Assembly: GCA_001899635.1 (NCBI GenBank)
Contig: MKVQ01000005.1
Coordinates: forward strand, 124,001-188,000
DNA from: Myxococcales bacterium 68-20
Lineage (GTDB): Bacteria; Myxococcota_A; Polyangia; Polyangiales; Polyangiaceae
Reading direction: 5' to 3'
DNA length: 64,000 nucleotides
The notes beneath the pieces were generated by a model, which was given only the letters and a program-made list of their open reading frames with translations, was not told where the DNA came from and made no database searches. Below are positions 7,550 through 15,579 of this stretch, one piece after another. Position numbers and translations under genes: made by a program. Position 1 is the first letter of the stretch, and each line of letters opens with the position of its first letter.

Positions 7550-9205
7550 ATGACGATTCACGTCACGCCTCCGGCCAGCTCGGCGCTCGACGCGCCCGCG
7601 GTCGACTCCGGTCGCCCTGCTGCGGCGAGTGAGCGCTCGCGCATGTTCGGCGTCATCGGGCTTGCTGCCGTCATGCTCGTCGCAACGAGTGTGTTCTGGG
7701 CGTTCGAGGCGTTGCCCTTCCAGGATCTGCCGGCACACGCCGGGCTGATCGCCATGCGGCACCGGTTCGAGACGTCCGCGTTCGAGCAGCAGTTCTACGT
7801 GCTCGCTCCGCACATCGGGCCGTACTCGCTGTTCCGCTTCCTCGGTGAGGCATTCGTGCGCGTCATCGGCCCGGTCGGGGCCGTCCGCGCGCTCGGCACG
7901 CTGCCGGTCATCGCCACGCCGCTCGCGATGCTCTTCGCGCGTCGCCGCCTCTACAACGACACCTCGCCGACCTACGGCTTCCTCGGCGTGGCGCTGTCCT
8001 TCGGGATCATGACCCTCCTCGGCTTCGCCAGCTATCTGCTCGGCGTCGCCGTCATGCTCGTCGGGCTCACGCTGTGGCTCGATCTGCTCGCGGCCACCGA
8101 CGATGCGGTCGATCCGCGCGCGGTCCGGCGACGCGAGCTGATCGTCGCCGCGTACGCCCCGCTGATGTTCGTCGCTCACGGGCACGCGTTCCTTCTCTTC
8201 CTGCTCTGCGCCGCGATCGCCGCGGTGGTGACCGGCGATCGCCTGCAGCGCCTCGTCCGGCTCCGTGCGCTCGCCCCAGCGTTCCTCCTCGCGGCGTGGG
8301 TCGCGTGGATCGAGCGCGGAACGACGACGCCACCGGGCTCCGTCCCGCAGGTCAATCAGCTGATCCCGCGCTTCCAGGGGCCGGCCGACAAGCTCGGACT
8401 GCTCATCAGCCCGACGCTGATGACCCGCACCGGGATCGACTTCCTCCTCGGGGTCGTCATCCTCGCGTTCGCGGTCGCGTGCGCGATCGTCACCGTACGC
8501 TCGCTCGGCTTCCGCACGGGCGCCAGGATCGACGCGCCCACGGACGTCCGCCACAGCCGCGCGCTCTACGCGTGCGCGGCGGCGATCGCCCTCGCGTTCG
8601 TCGCCCTTCCGCACGCGGTCGGTTGGTTCGGCTTCGTCGACGGCCGGCTCGTCCCCGTCGCCCTCATCCTCGCACTCCTCGGGATCCGGCGCCCCGTGCT
8701 CCCGCGCTCGTTCTCGCTCGGTCTCCACTACGGTCCGCCGCTCGTCGCATCGACGATCAGCGTCCTCGCGCTCGTGGCCTCGTATCGATTCCAGGACGAG
8801 GCCCGCGGCTACAAGGAGGTGCTTGCCCGCGTGCCGGCGGAGTCACGCCTCCTCAACCTGCCGATCGACCCGAACAGCGACGTCTTCACCGCGCATCCGT
8901 TCATCCACTACGACAAGCTCGTGCTCGTCGAGCGTCCGATCGTGGTGAGCGACATCTGGTTCCATCAGGGCTCGGCGCTCTACCCGACCCCGGAGAACCC
9001 GGCGCTCCGGCTGCCAGCGAGCTACAGCGAGAGCAACCTCAAGTTCATCGACTGGCCCGCGTACCACCTCGACGACTGGGACTACGTCCTGATCCGCACG
9101 CGGCCGAACGCTGACCAGCCGCACACCCCGGATCGTCTCGCGCTCGAGGAGCATAGCGGCGGTTGGTGGCTGTTCCGCCGCGTAGAGACTCACGGGGGGT
9201 CCTGA
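7550..9205 (+). CDS. Polytopic membrane protein, GT-C/PMT-like
   Basis: A 551-residue protein with roughly ten hydrophobic helices and a soluble C-terminal domain of about 120 residues. The first helix is followed by a loop containing LPFQDLPAHAG, an acidic periplasmic loop of the kind seen in GT-C lipid-linked glycosyltransferases, but I cannot identify a catalytic signature firmly. The C-terminal part has PIDPNSDVF, HPFIHYDKL and a WWLFRRV end. Its last base is shared with the start codon of the SMP-30-like gene (TGATG), so the two are translationally coupled. Nucleotide-sugar genes lie immediately downstream, which fits a role in cell-surface glycan transfer; this is inference. Confidence 0.75.
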   Translation: MTIHVTPPASSALDAPAVDSGRPAAASERSRMFGVIGLAAVMLVATSVFWAFEALPFQDLPAHAGLIAMRHRFETSAFEQQFYVLAPHIGPYSLFRFLGEAFVRVIGPVGAVRALGTLPVIATPLAMLFARRRLYNDTSPTYGFLGVALSFGIMTLLGFASYLLGVAVMLVGLTLWLDLLAATDDAVDPRAVRRRELIVAAYAPLMFVAHGHAFLLFLLCAAIAAVVTGDRLQRLVRLRALAPAFLLAAWVAWIERGTTTPPGSVPQVNQLIPRFQGPADKLGLLISPTLMTRTGIDFLLGVVILAFAVACAIVTVRSLGFRTGARIDAPTDVRHSRALYACAAAIALAFVALPHAVGWFGFVDGRLVPVALILALLGIRRPVLPRSFSLGLHYGPPLVASTISVLALVASYRFQDEARGYKEVLARVPAESRLLNLPIDPNSDVFTAHPFIHYDKLVLVERPIVVSDIWFHQGSALYPTPENPALRLPASYSESNLKFIDWPAYHLDDWDYVLIRTRPNADQPHTPDRLALEEHSGGWWLFRRVETHGGS

Positions 9206-10260
9206 TGTCATCACACGTTCGAATCGCTCTCGCCTCTGTCGCCATCGCCCTCCCCGCGGCCATCCTCGGGCTGGCCTGCAGCGAGACGGGACCCGACGCA
9301 CCTCCGCGGACGAACGGCTGCATCGATCGCGACTGCAACTACGAAGGGAGCATCGCAGCACCGAAGCCGGACGGCGGCACGCTCCCCGACGGCGCGCCGA
9401 TCGCCTACCCAGACCCGCTCGAGGGCACGACGAAGGCGGCCACGCTGGTGAAGGGGCGCTTCCGCTTCAGCGAGGGGCCGGTGTGGATCGGCGGGCGCCT
9501 TCTCTTCACGGAGATCCCGGCGAACGTAATCCACGAGGTCCTCCCCGACGGCGGCACCACGCAGTTCCGCACCAACAGCGGCGGCGCGAACGGCCTCGCG
9601 GTCGACAACCAGGGGCGACTCATCGCGTGCGAAGGCACCGCCAAGCGCGTCACGAGGAGCGACGCGACCAAGGGCGCAGCGACGACGGCGCTCGCCGAGG
9701 GATACGACAACGCCGAGCTGAACGCGCCGAACGACGTCATCGTGCGCGCCGACGGCAACATCTATTTCACCGACCCGAACTACTCCAGCAACCCGAACAC
9801 GCAGGACGACGAAGCGGTCTACCGCATCGATCCGCAGGGCGGCCTGTCAAGGGTCGCACACGACTTCGACAAGCCGAACGGGATCGCTCTCTCCCCCGAC
9901 CAGGGAACGCTCTACGTCGTCGACAACGGCGCGGGGAAGCTCCTCGCGGCCCCGGTGGACGCGGCCGGTGTCCCGGGCACGTTCACCACGCTCGCCGACG
10001 TGCCCGGCGGCGACGGGATGACGGTCGACGACGCGGGCAACCTCTACGTCGCCGACGACGCCGGGATCGACGTCTTCGACAAGACCGGCAAGAAGCTCGG
10101 CACGATCACCGTCGACGTCAAGCCGTCGAACTGCACGTTCGGCGGCGACGACCGGCGAACGCTCTACATCACCGCGAACGGGCCCGATCCGGGCGATGGC
10201 GGCCGGAACCCGCAGACGGGTCTCTACTCGATCCGGCTCAACGTGCCCGGCTTGCCCTGA
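9205..10260 (+). CDS. SMP-30/gluconolactonase-like beta-propeller lipoprotein
   Basis: A 351-residue secreted propeller. The ATG overlaps the stop of the upstream gene and follows a GGGGGG ribosome site. The signal MSSHVRIALAS ends in a lipobox, LGLAC. The body matches the SMP-30/gluconolaconase/LRE family: FSEGPVWIGGRLLFTE, GGANGLAVDNQG, LNAPNDVIVRADGNIYFTD and FDKPNGIALSPD. These enzymes are calcium-dependent lactonases. The metal-site residues Glu in SEGP, Asn in NAPNDV and Asp in SPDQ all appear present. Being lipid-anchored it would act in the periplasm or at the surface, perhaps on sugar lactones, but the substrate is not shown. Confidence 0.85.
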   Translation: MSSHVRIALASVAIALPAAILGLACSETGPDAPPRTNGCIDRDCNYEGSIAAPKPDGGTLPDGAPIAYPDPLEGTTKAATLVKGRFRFSEGPVWIGGRLLFTEIPANVIHEVLPDGGTTQFRTNSGGANGLAVDNQGRLIACEGTAKRVTRSDATKGAATTALAEGYDNAELNAPNDVIVRADGNIYFTDPNYSSNPNTQDDEAVYRIDPQGGLSRVAHDFDKPNGIALSPDQGTLYVVDNGAGKLLAAPVDAAGVPGTFTTLADVPGGDGMTVDDAGNLYVADDAGIDVFDKTGKKLGTITVDVKPSNCTFGGDDRRTLYITANGPDPGDGGRNPQTGLYSIRLNVPGLP

Positions 10261-10289
10261 TCCTGGCAATTCACTAAACAGCGAGGCGA

Positions 10290-11636
10290 ATGCGCCTCGT
10301 CGTCTTCGGAGCCGGCTACGTCGGCCTCGTCAGCGGAACCGGACTCTCCGACCTCGGTCACGACGTCCTCGTCTTCGACATCGACCCCGAGAAGATCGCG
10401 AAGCTCTCGGACGGACGCGTGCCGATCTACGAGCCGGGCCTCGCCGACCTCATCCATCGCAACCAGCGTTCCGGGCGGCTCCAGTTCCGGAGCGCCATCC
10501 CGGAGCCGTTCGACGCTGCGGACGCATACTTCATCGCGGTCGGTACGCCACCGGGCGCCGACGGCGCGGCCGACCTCTCCGCCGTCATGGCAGCCGCCGA
10601 CACGATCGCGAAGGTCGCTTCCAAGCAGGCGATCGTCGTCGTGAAGAGCACCGTTCCGGTCGGCACCTGCGACGCGGTCCAGGCGCGCCTCGCGAGCGCG
10701 AAGGTCCCCCTCGAGGTCGTCTCGAACCCGGAGTTCCTGAAGGAAGGCGACGCGGTCAACGACTTCTTCAAGCCCGATCGCGTCGTCGTCGGAGCGCGAA
10801 GCGAGGAGGCTCGCCAGATGCTCCGCGACCTGTACGCGCCGCTGCAGCTCTCGGGCGAGCGCCTCGTCGTGACGGATCCGCGATCGAGCGAGCTCATCAA
10901 GTACGCGTCGAACACGATGCTCGCCGTGCGCATCTCGTTCATGAACGAGATGTCGCGCCTCTGCCACGCCACCGGCGCCGACATCCACTCGGTCCGCCTC
11001 GGGGTCGGCACCGACTCGCGCATCGGCAAGAAGTTCCTCTACGCGGGCCCGGGCTACGGCGGCTCGTGCTTCCCGAAGGACGTGCAGGCGCTCTCGGCAC
11101 TCGGGCGCGAGCACGGCATTCCGATGCGCATCGCCGAGGCGGCGCACGGCGCGAACGAAGAGCAAGCGCGCTTCCTCGGGCAGCTCGTCGAGGCAGCCCT
11201 CGGGGGCGTCATGGGCAAGAAGATCGCCCTCTGGGGGCTCGCCTTCAAGCCCGAGACCGACGACATCCGCGAGTCCCCGGCGGTGAAGCTGACCAAGGGC
11301 CTGCTCGAGAAGGGCGCCACCGTCTCGTGCCACGACCCCGAGGCCGGCGCGAACTTCGCCAAGCTGTTCGGCGCAGGCGTCACCGTGAAAGAACGCGACT
11401 ACGACGCGCTCGACGGTGCACACGCGCTCGTCCTCCTCACCGAATGGCGCAGCTACCGCGCGCCGAACTTCGCCGAGATGGAGCGTCGGCTCGTCCCGAC
11501 CGACGCCGGTGGCGCGCCGGTCCTCGTCGATGCGCGCAACATCTGGCGTCCGAGCGACGTGATCCGCGCCGGGCTCCGCTACCAAGGCATCGGCGTGGCT
11601 GCGAGCAGGCTGGCCGACCGGCCGTCGCAGCGCTAA
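10290..11636 (+). CDS. ugd: UDP-glucose 6-dehydrogenase
   Basis: A complete 448-residue UDP-glucose dehydrogenase, which oxidises UDP-glucose to UDP-glucuronate with two NAD+. The Rossmann start is MRLVVFGAGYVGLVSG; STVPVGT and SNPEFLKEGDAVNDF lie in the middle, and the catalytic cysteine is Cys260 in GPGYGGSCFPKD. The C-terminal GLAFKPETDDIRESPA is the usual second nucleotide domain. It begins 29 bp after the SMP-30-like gene and is followed after 10 bp by a sugar epimerase. Together these would supply uronic-acid nucleotide sugars for surface polysaccharide. Confidence 0.96.
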   Translation: MRLVVFGAGYVGLVSGTGLSDLGHDVLVFDIDPEKIAKLSDGRVPIYEPGLADLIHRNQRSGRLQFRSAIPEPFDAADAYFIAVGTPPGADGAADLSAVMAAADTIAKVASKQAIVVVKSTVPVGTCDAVQARLASAKVPLEVVSNPEFLKEGDAVNDFFKPDRVVVGARSEEARQMLRDLYAPLQLSGERLVVTDPRSSELIKYASNTMLAVRISFMNEMSRLCHATGADIHSVRLGVGTDSRIGKKFLYAGPGYGGSCFPKDVQALSALGREHGIPMRIAEAAHGANEEQARFLGQLVEAALGGVMGKKIALWGLAFKPETDDIRESPAVKLTKGLLEKGATVSCHDPEAGANFAKLFGAGVTVKERDYDALDGAHALVLLTEWRSYRAPNFAEMERRLVPTDAGGAPVLVDARNIWRPSDVIRAGLRYQGIGVAASRLADRPSQR

Positions 11637-11646
11637 GCGTCTCGTC

Positions 11647-12609
11647 ATGCGACGGTGGCTGGTCACGGGAGGAGTGGGCTTCATCGGCCACCACCTCACG
11701 CGCGCGCTCCTCGGTCGCGGCGACTTCGTCACCGTGCTCGACGACTTCTCGGACGCGCCGTACCCGACGCGCCTCAAGCGACGTCATGCGGAGGTCCTCT
11801 CGCGGGAGTTCGCCGGCCGCATCGAGATCGTCGACGCGTGCATCACGAACCGCGAGACCGCGGCGCGACTCACCGCCGGGACGAGCGGCGTGCTCCATCT
11901 CGCCGGCCTCGCCGGCGTGCGTCCGTCGTTCGCCGATCCGGCGCGATACTCGGTCGTGAACATCGAAGGCACCGCGACGTTGCTCGACGCCGCGCAGCGC
12001 GCGGGGACGCCGCTCTTCCTCTTCGCGTCGAGCTCCTCCGTCTACGGCAACGCCACACCGCTCCCGGCGAACGAGGACGCTCCCGCGATCGTCCCCGAGT
12101 CGCCCTACGCCGCGACCAAGCGGGCCGCCGAGCTCGTGATCGCGTCGATGGTCCGGAAGACGCCGGCGATGCGCTGTCCCCTCCTCCGCTTCTTCACGGT
12201 CTACGGGCCGTGGCAGCGGCCCGAGATGGCGATCACGAGCTTCCTCCGCAGCGCCATCGCGGGCAAGCCGATCACGATGTTCGGCGACGGCTCCATGCGC
12301 CGCGACTTCACCCACGTCGAAGACATCGTCCGCGGCATCCTGGCGGCGACCGACCGCGCGCCCAGCGGCGTGCGCCCGTACAACCTCGGCTCCGGGGCAC
12401 CGGTCACCCTCTCGGAGCTCGTGACCGCGATGGGCCGCGCCGCCGGCCGCGAGATCCAGATCGAGCGAGCGCCGATCCCCCTCGGCGACGTCGAGGCGAC
12501 CTTCGCGGACATCTCCCGTGCGCGCACCGAGCTCGAGTGGCAGCCGCGAATCGTCCTCGACGAAGGTCTCGCGACCGTCGTGAAGTGGCTCGAGTCCGAG
12601 AAGGCGTAG
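11647..12609 (+). CDS. NAD-dependent epimerase/dehydratase, UDP-glucuronate 4-epimerase-like
   Basis: A 320-residue extended SDR enzyme. The cofactor motif is GGVGFIG rather than GxxGFIG with a small third residue, and the catalytic pair is Tyr154/Lys158 in SPYAATK, with a Ser-rich FASSSSVYG before it. Other family marks are LRFFTVYGPWQRPEMA, DGSMRRDFTHV and YNLGSG. It follows the UDP-glucose dehydrogenase gene by 10 bp. The pair most simply makes UDP-glucuronate and then UDP-galacturonate. The exact epimer is an inference from context and similarity to the UDP-GlcA 4-epimerase group. Confidence 0.9.
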   Translation: MRRWLVTGGVGFIGHHLTRALLGRGDFVTVLDDFSDAPYPTRLKRRHAEVLSREFAGRIEIVDACITNRETAARLTAGTSGVLHLAGLAGVRPSFADPARYSVVNIEGTATLLDAAQRAGTPLFLFASSSSVYGNATPLPANEDAPAIVPESPYAATKRAAELVIASMVRKTPAMRCPLLRFFTVYGPWQRPEMAITSFLRSAIAGKPITMFGDGSMRRDFTHVEDIVRGILAATDRAPSGVRPYNLGSGAPVTLSELVTAMGRAAGREIQIERAPIPLGDVEATFADISRARTELEWQPRIVLDEGLATVVKWLESEKA

Positions 12610-12852
12610 CGCACGCCGCGAAGCAACGGACCGGTCCTCGACCGCGAAACGGGTGGGAATCCGCCGCCGCCGCGTCTCCTTCGATGATCGAAGCGCAGCC
12701 GAGGGCATGCGAACAGAGATAGCGCCGGGCGTCGAAGCTCCCGGCATCCCCGGATTCTTCGCCGTCCCGAGCGCTCTCGGGCCTCCGCCGCAGCGCGGAC
12801 GAGCCGGACTTGTGTCTTGCGTTTGCAGCGACGACGGGGCATTTCGCACGTG
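12610..12852. other. Intergenic region without a supported gene
   Basis: This 243-bp gap between the epimerase and histidine kinase genes contains only a short GC-rich open frame (12653-12853) with no ribosome site and no recognisable domain. I see no strong hairpin. It presumably carries the histidine-kinase promoter, but no box stands out. Confidence 0.4.
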
Positions 12853-14211
12853 ATGTCGGTGGGGGATCGCACAGTCGGGATGGAGCTCGTCAGAGCCCTC
12901 TCGGAGCTGGCCACGAGCGTGCAACGGGGCCGCACGGTCGAGGACGTGCTTCGAATCGCAGGCGAAGGCTGCGCGCGGCTCGGGATCCGCTTGCTCGTCT
13001 TCCAAATCGACGGCGACGATCTCGTCCTCCGTTCCCTCTCGACGTCGCCTGAGCGCTACGACGCAGTCGAGCGCCTGATCGAGACGCGCATCATCGGCCT
13101 ACGTGCGCCGCTCGATCGTTGCGAACCTGCCGCCGAGATCGTCACGAGGCGCACGAGCGTCCATCGGCCCGACCTCGATCTGTTCGTGCGCTTCATCATC
13201 GCCGCGACGGGGCGCGATCCCCTCCCCCTCGACGCCTCGCCCGCGACGTCGGGGATCTCGAACGGCGTGGTCACGCCTCTGTTCGTGCACGAGGAGCCGT
13301 GGGGGCTCCTGCTGATGCTCTCACCGTCGCTTCGCTCGGAAGACGCCGCGGCGGTCGCGCTGTTCGCCACCCATGTCGGCGCCGCCTTGGAGGTCGCCGA
13401 GTTCGTCCGGACGCTCCAGCAGACACAAGAGGAGCTCATCGCGCGCGAGCGACTCGCCACGATCGGCGAGCTCGCGGCAGCCGTGGCGCACGAGATCCGC
13501 AACCCGCTCGGCGTCCTCTTCAACTCCGTCGCCACCCTCCGCCACCTCGTTCAAGGAACGCTGGGTAGGTCGCGGCGCTCGGATGCGGAGGTGCTGCTCT
13601 CGATCGTGAGCGAAGAGACCGAGAACCTCAACGAGATCGTCACCGATCTGCTCGAGCTCGCGCGGCCGTGGGCGATGCGCACGAAGGAGACGTCGCTCGC
13701 GAGCGTCGTTCGCGACGTCGCGAAGGCCGTGCCTCGCTTACCGGAGGGGTCGGCGGTCGACGTGCAGATCGAGCTCTGCGCGGAGATGCCGCCCGTCGAG
13801 ATCGACGCCCGCATGGTCCGGCAGGCGCTGCTCAACCTCGTCGTCAACGCCCTCCAGGCCATGCCGGCGGGCGGCACGCTCGAGATCGCCACGCGGATCG
13901 AACATCGGGACGACGACCGCTCGTTCGCCTGCATCGACGTGACCGACACGGGCGCGGGGATCAGGCTCGAGGATCACGCACGTGTCCTCGAGCCCTTCTA
14001 CACGACGAAGCCGGCCGCGACGGGCCTCGGCCTTCCGCTCGTGAAGCGGGTGGTCGAGGCCCATGAGGGCGAGCTCGGGTTCGCCTCGGACGAGGCCGGC
14101 ACGACGTTCACGATCCGCCTGCCGCTTCCGACGTGGGACGACTCGCGCGTGAGGCTCAAGCGAGTAGAGCTAGCGGATCGTCCGTCGCGGGCAACGGGAA
14201 CTGGCCGATGA
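12853..14211 (+). CDS. Soluble sensor histidine kinase with GAF-like input domain
   Basis: A 452-residue orthodox kinase without membrane helices, so it senses a cytoplasmic signal. Residues about 10-185 resemble a GAF domain. The dimerisation/phosphoacceptor box is AAAVAHEIRNPLG with His213. The ATP-binding part has the N-box LLNLVVNALQAMP, DTGAGI, and TGLGLPLVKRV. The start chosen is the ATG preceding SVGDRTVGMEL; an upstream start would add about 12 Arg-rich residues. No response regulator is adjacent, so it is an orphan here. Its last 56 bp overlap, on the opposite strand, the end of the DUF1501 gene. Confidence 0.92.
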   Translation: MSVGDRTVGMELVRALSELATSVQRGRTVEDVLRIAGEGCARLGIRLLVFQIDGDDLVLRSLSTSPERYDAVERLIETRIIGLRAPLDRCEPAAEIVTRRTSVHRPDLDLFVRFIIAATGRDPLPLDASPATSGISNGVVTPLFVHEEPWGLLLMLSPSLRSEDAAAVALFATHVGAALEVAEFVRTLQQTQEELIARERLATIGELAAAVAHEIRNPLGVLFNSVATLRHLVQGTLGRSRRSDAEVLLSIVSEETENLNEIVTDLLELARPWAMRTKETSLASVVRDVAKAVPRLPEGSAVDVQIELCAEMPPVEIDARMVRQALLNLVVNALQAMPAGGTLEIATRIEHRDDDRSFACIDVTDTGAGIRLEDHARVLEPFYTTKPAATGLGLPLVKRVVEAHEGELGFASDEAGTTFTIRLPLPTWDDSRVRLKRVELADRPSRATGTGR

Positions 14212-15556
14212 ACGGCGTCTGATCGACACCGAGCACGCGGCGAAGCTCGCGGTGCAGGTGCGACGGATGGATGCGGACGCCGTTCGGATCCTTGTCGGAG
14301 AGGTTCTGCGCGACGTTCCCACGCCCGACGCGGAGCGCCTTGTGCCCTTCGTCGGTCTTGCCGATCGCGCGGCCGCCTCGAATCCCGGGCCCGGCGAGGA
14401 GCGCGGAGGTGACGTTCCAGTGGTCCTTGCCGTTGCCCGTGTTGTAACGCGGCGTCCGTCCGAAGTCGGACGTCACCATGATGAACAGCTTGTCACGAAG
14501 GCCCATCTGCTGGGCGCGGAGAAGGACGTAGCGGACACGCGCGAGGAAGGTGCTCATCGCATTGCCCTGGTTGTTGTCGTGATCGGCGTGGGTGTCGAAG
14601 CCCCCCTGCGCGTACGTCGCCGACGCCGAGACGCCGGCCTGGAAGCAGCGGAGAATCGTCTCGAGCGGACGCCCGATGTCGATGAAGCGCGGCGTGCCGT
14701 TGTTGACGGTCGCGGTCAGGTACGCCTGCGTATCCGGCGCGAGACCGCCCGCGAGCGAGTCGATCGACGGAGCGGGCGCGCCCGCGATCGACTTGAGCAG
14801 GTTCACCGATGCACCGCCCTTGGCGGCTTCGTGGAACGCGTCGAGCGTACGCTTGGTGCGCGGGAGCGTCGCCTGACCGTGAAGGCGCGCAAGGCGCTCT
14901 TCGCGGAGCTCCGTGATCCGCCGAACGGCGACCTCGGAGAGCAGCCCCTTCTCGTCCTGCGGCGCGGCCTTGAACGGCTCGGTCAGGAGCCCGACCTTGT
15001 CGCCCGGAAAGCGGGAGACGCCGACGACGTCGCCGGTGCGGTTGTACTGACCGCCGGCGAGGAACGCCATCGGCACGTTGATCTGCTTCGCGACCTTGCC
15101 CGCGAAGAGCGCGGCGAGCGCAGGGAGCTCGACATCGTTGTGCCCGCACGCGAGGCCCTGCACGCCGGTGTCGTGGTTGTTGGTCTGCGTGTCGATCCCG
15201 TTGAGGACGAGCACGTCCTTGCCGACGGTCGAGAAGAAGTTCTGCGGATCCTCGACCGGGTTGTTGTTGTTCCGGAGGAGGAACTTCCCTCCGGCCGTGG
15301 CCGTCGGGACGAAGATGCCGTTCATCTCGACGACCTCGGTGACGAGCCGGTTCTCGTAGGCCGGGGTCACGCCTGCAGCCGTGACCTTGGCATCGCACAG
15401 CATGGTGGGGTCCCAGCCGCCCGCGGCGTGCATGTGGAGGAAGTACGGTCCTCCCCACACCGCAGAATCGGCGTGGGCGTCACGCCCGAGGACGGAGGGG
15501 AAGAAGAGAGAGAGCCCGGCGAACCCGGCCAGCTTGACGAAATCGCGGCGATCCAT
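14156..15556 (-). CDS. Tat-exported DUF1501 family protein
   Basis: A 466-residue protein beginning MDRRDFVKLAGFAGLSLFF, a twin-arginine signal (RRDFVK) followed by a hydrophobic core. The body carries DUF1501 marks: HMHAAGGWDPTML, NGIDTQTNNHD, YAQGGFDTHADHDN, VTSDFGRTPRYN and DHWNVTSALLAGPG. The fold is sulfatase/alkaline-phosphatase-like with several His/Asp clusters that could bind metal. No reaction has been established for this family. The gene lies 23 bp downstream of a haem-motif lipoprotein gene on the same strand, the usual pairing of DUF1501 proteins with large secreted cytochrome-like proteins. Confidence 0.9.
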   Translation of the reverse strand: MDRRDFVKLAGFAGLSLFFPSVLGRDAHADSAVWGGPYFLHMHAAGGWDPTMLCDAKVTAAGVTPAYENRLVTEVVEMNGIFVPTATAGGKFLLRNNNNPVEDPQNFFSTVGKDVLVLNGIDTQTNNHDTGVQGLACGHNDVELPALAALFAGKVAKQINVPMAFLAGGQYNRTGDVVGVSRFPGDKVGLLTEPFKAAPQDEKGLLSEVAVRRITELREERLARLHGQATLPRTKRTLDAFHEAAKGGASVNLLKSIAGAPAPSIDSLAGGLAPDTQAYLTATVNNGTPRFIDIGRPLETILRCFQAGVSASATYAQGGFDTHADHDNNQGNAMSTFLARVRYVLLRAQQMGLRDKLFIMVTSDFGRTPRYNTGNGKDHWNVTSALLAGPGIRGGRAIGKTDEGHKALRVGRGNVAQNLSDKDPNGVRIHPSHLHRELRRVLGVDQTPFIGQFPLPATDDPLALLA

Positions 15557-15579
15557 CGTTTGCTTGCTCCTGGCTTCCG

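Noticed and set aside
12653-12853. 66-codon plus-strand frame between epimerase and kinase genes
   Set aside because: No ribosome site and no recognisable sequence; it runs into the kinase start in another frame.
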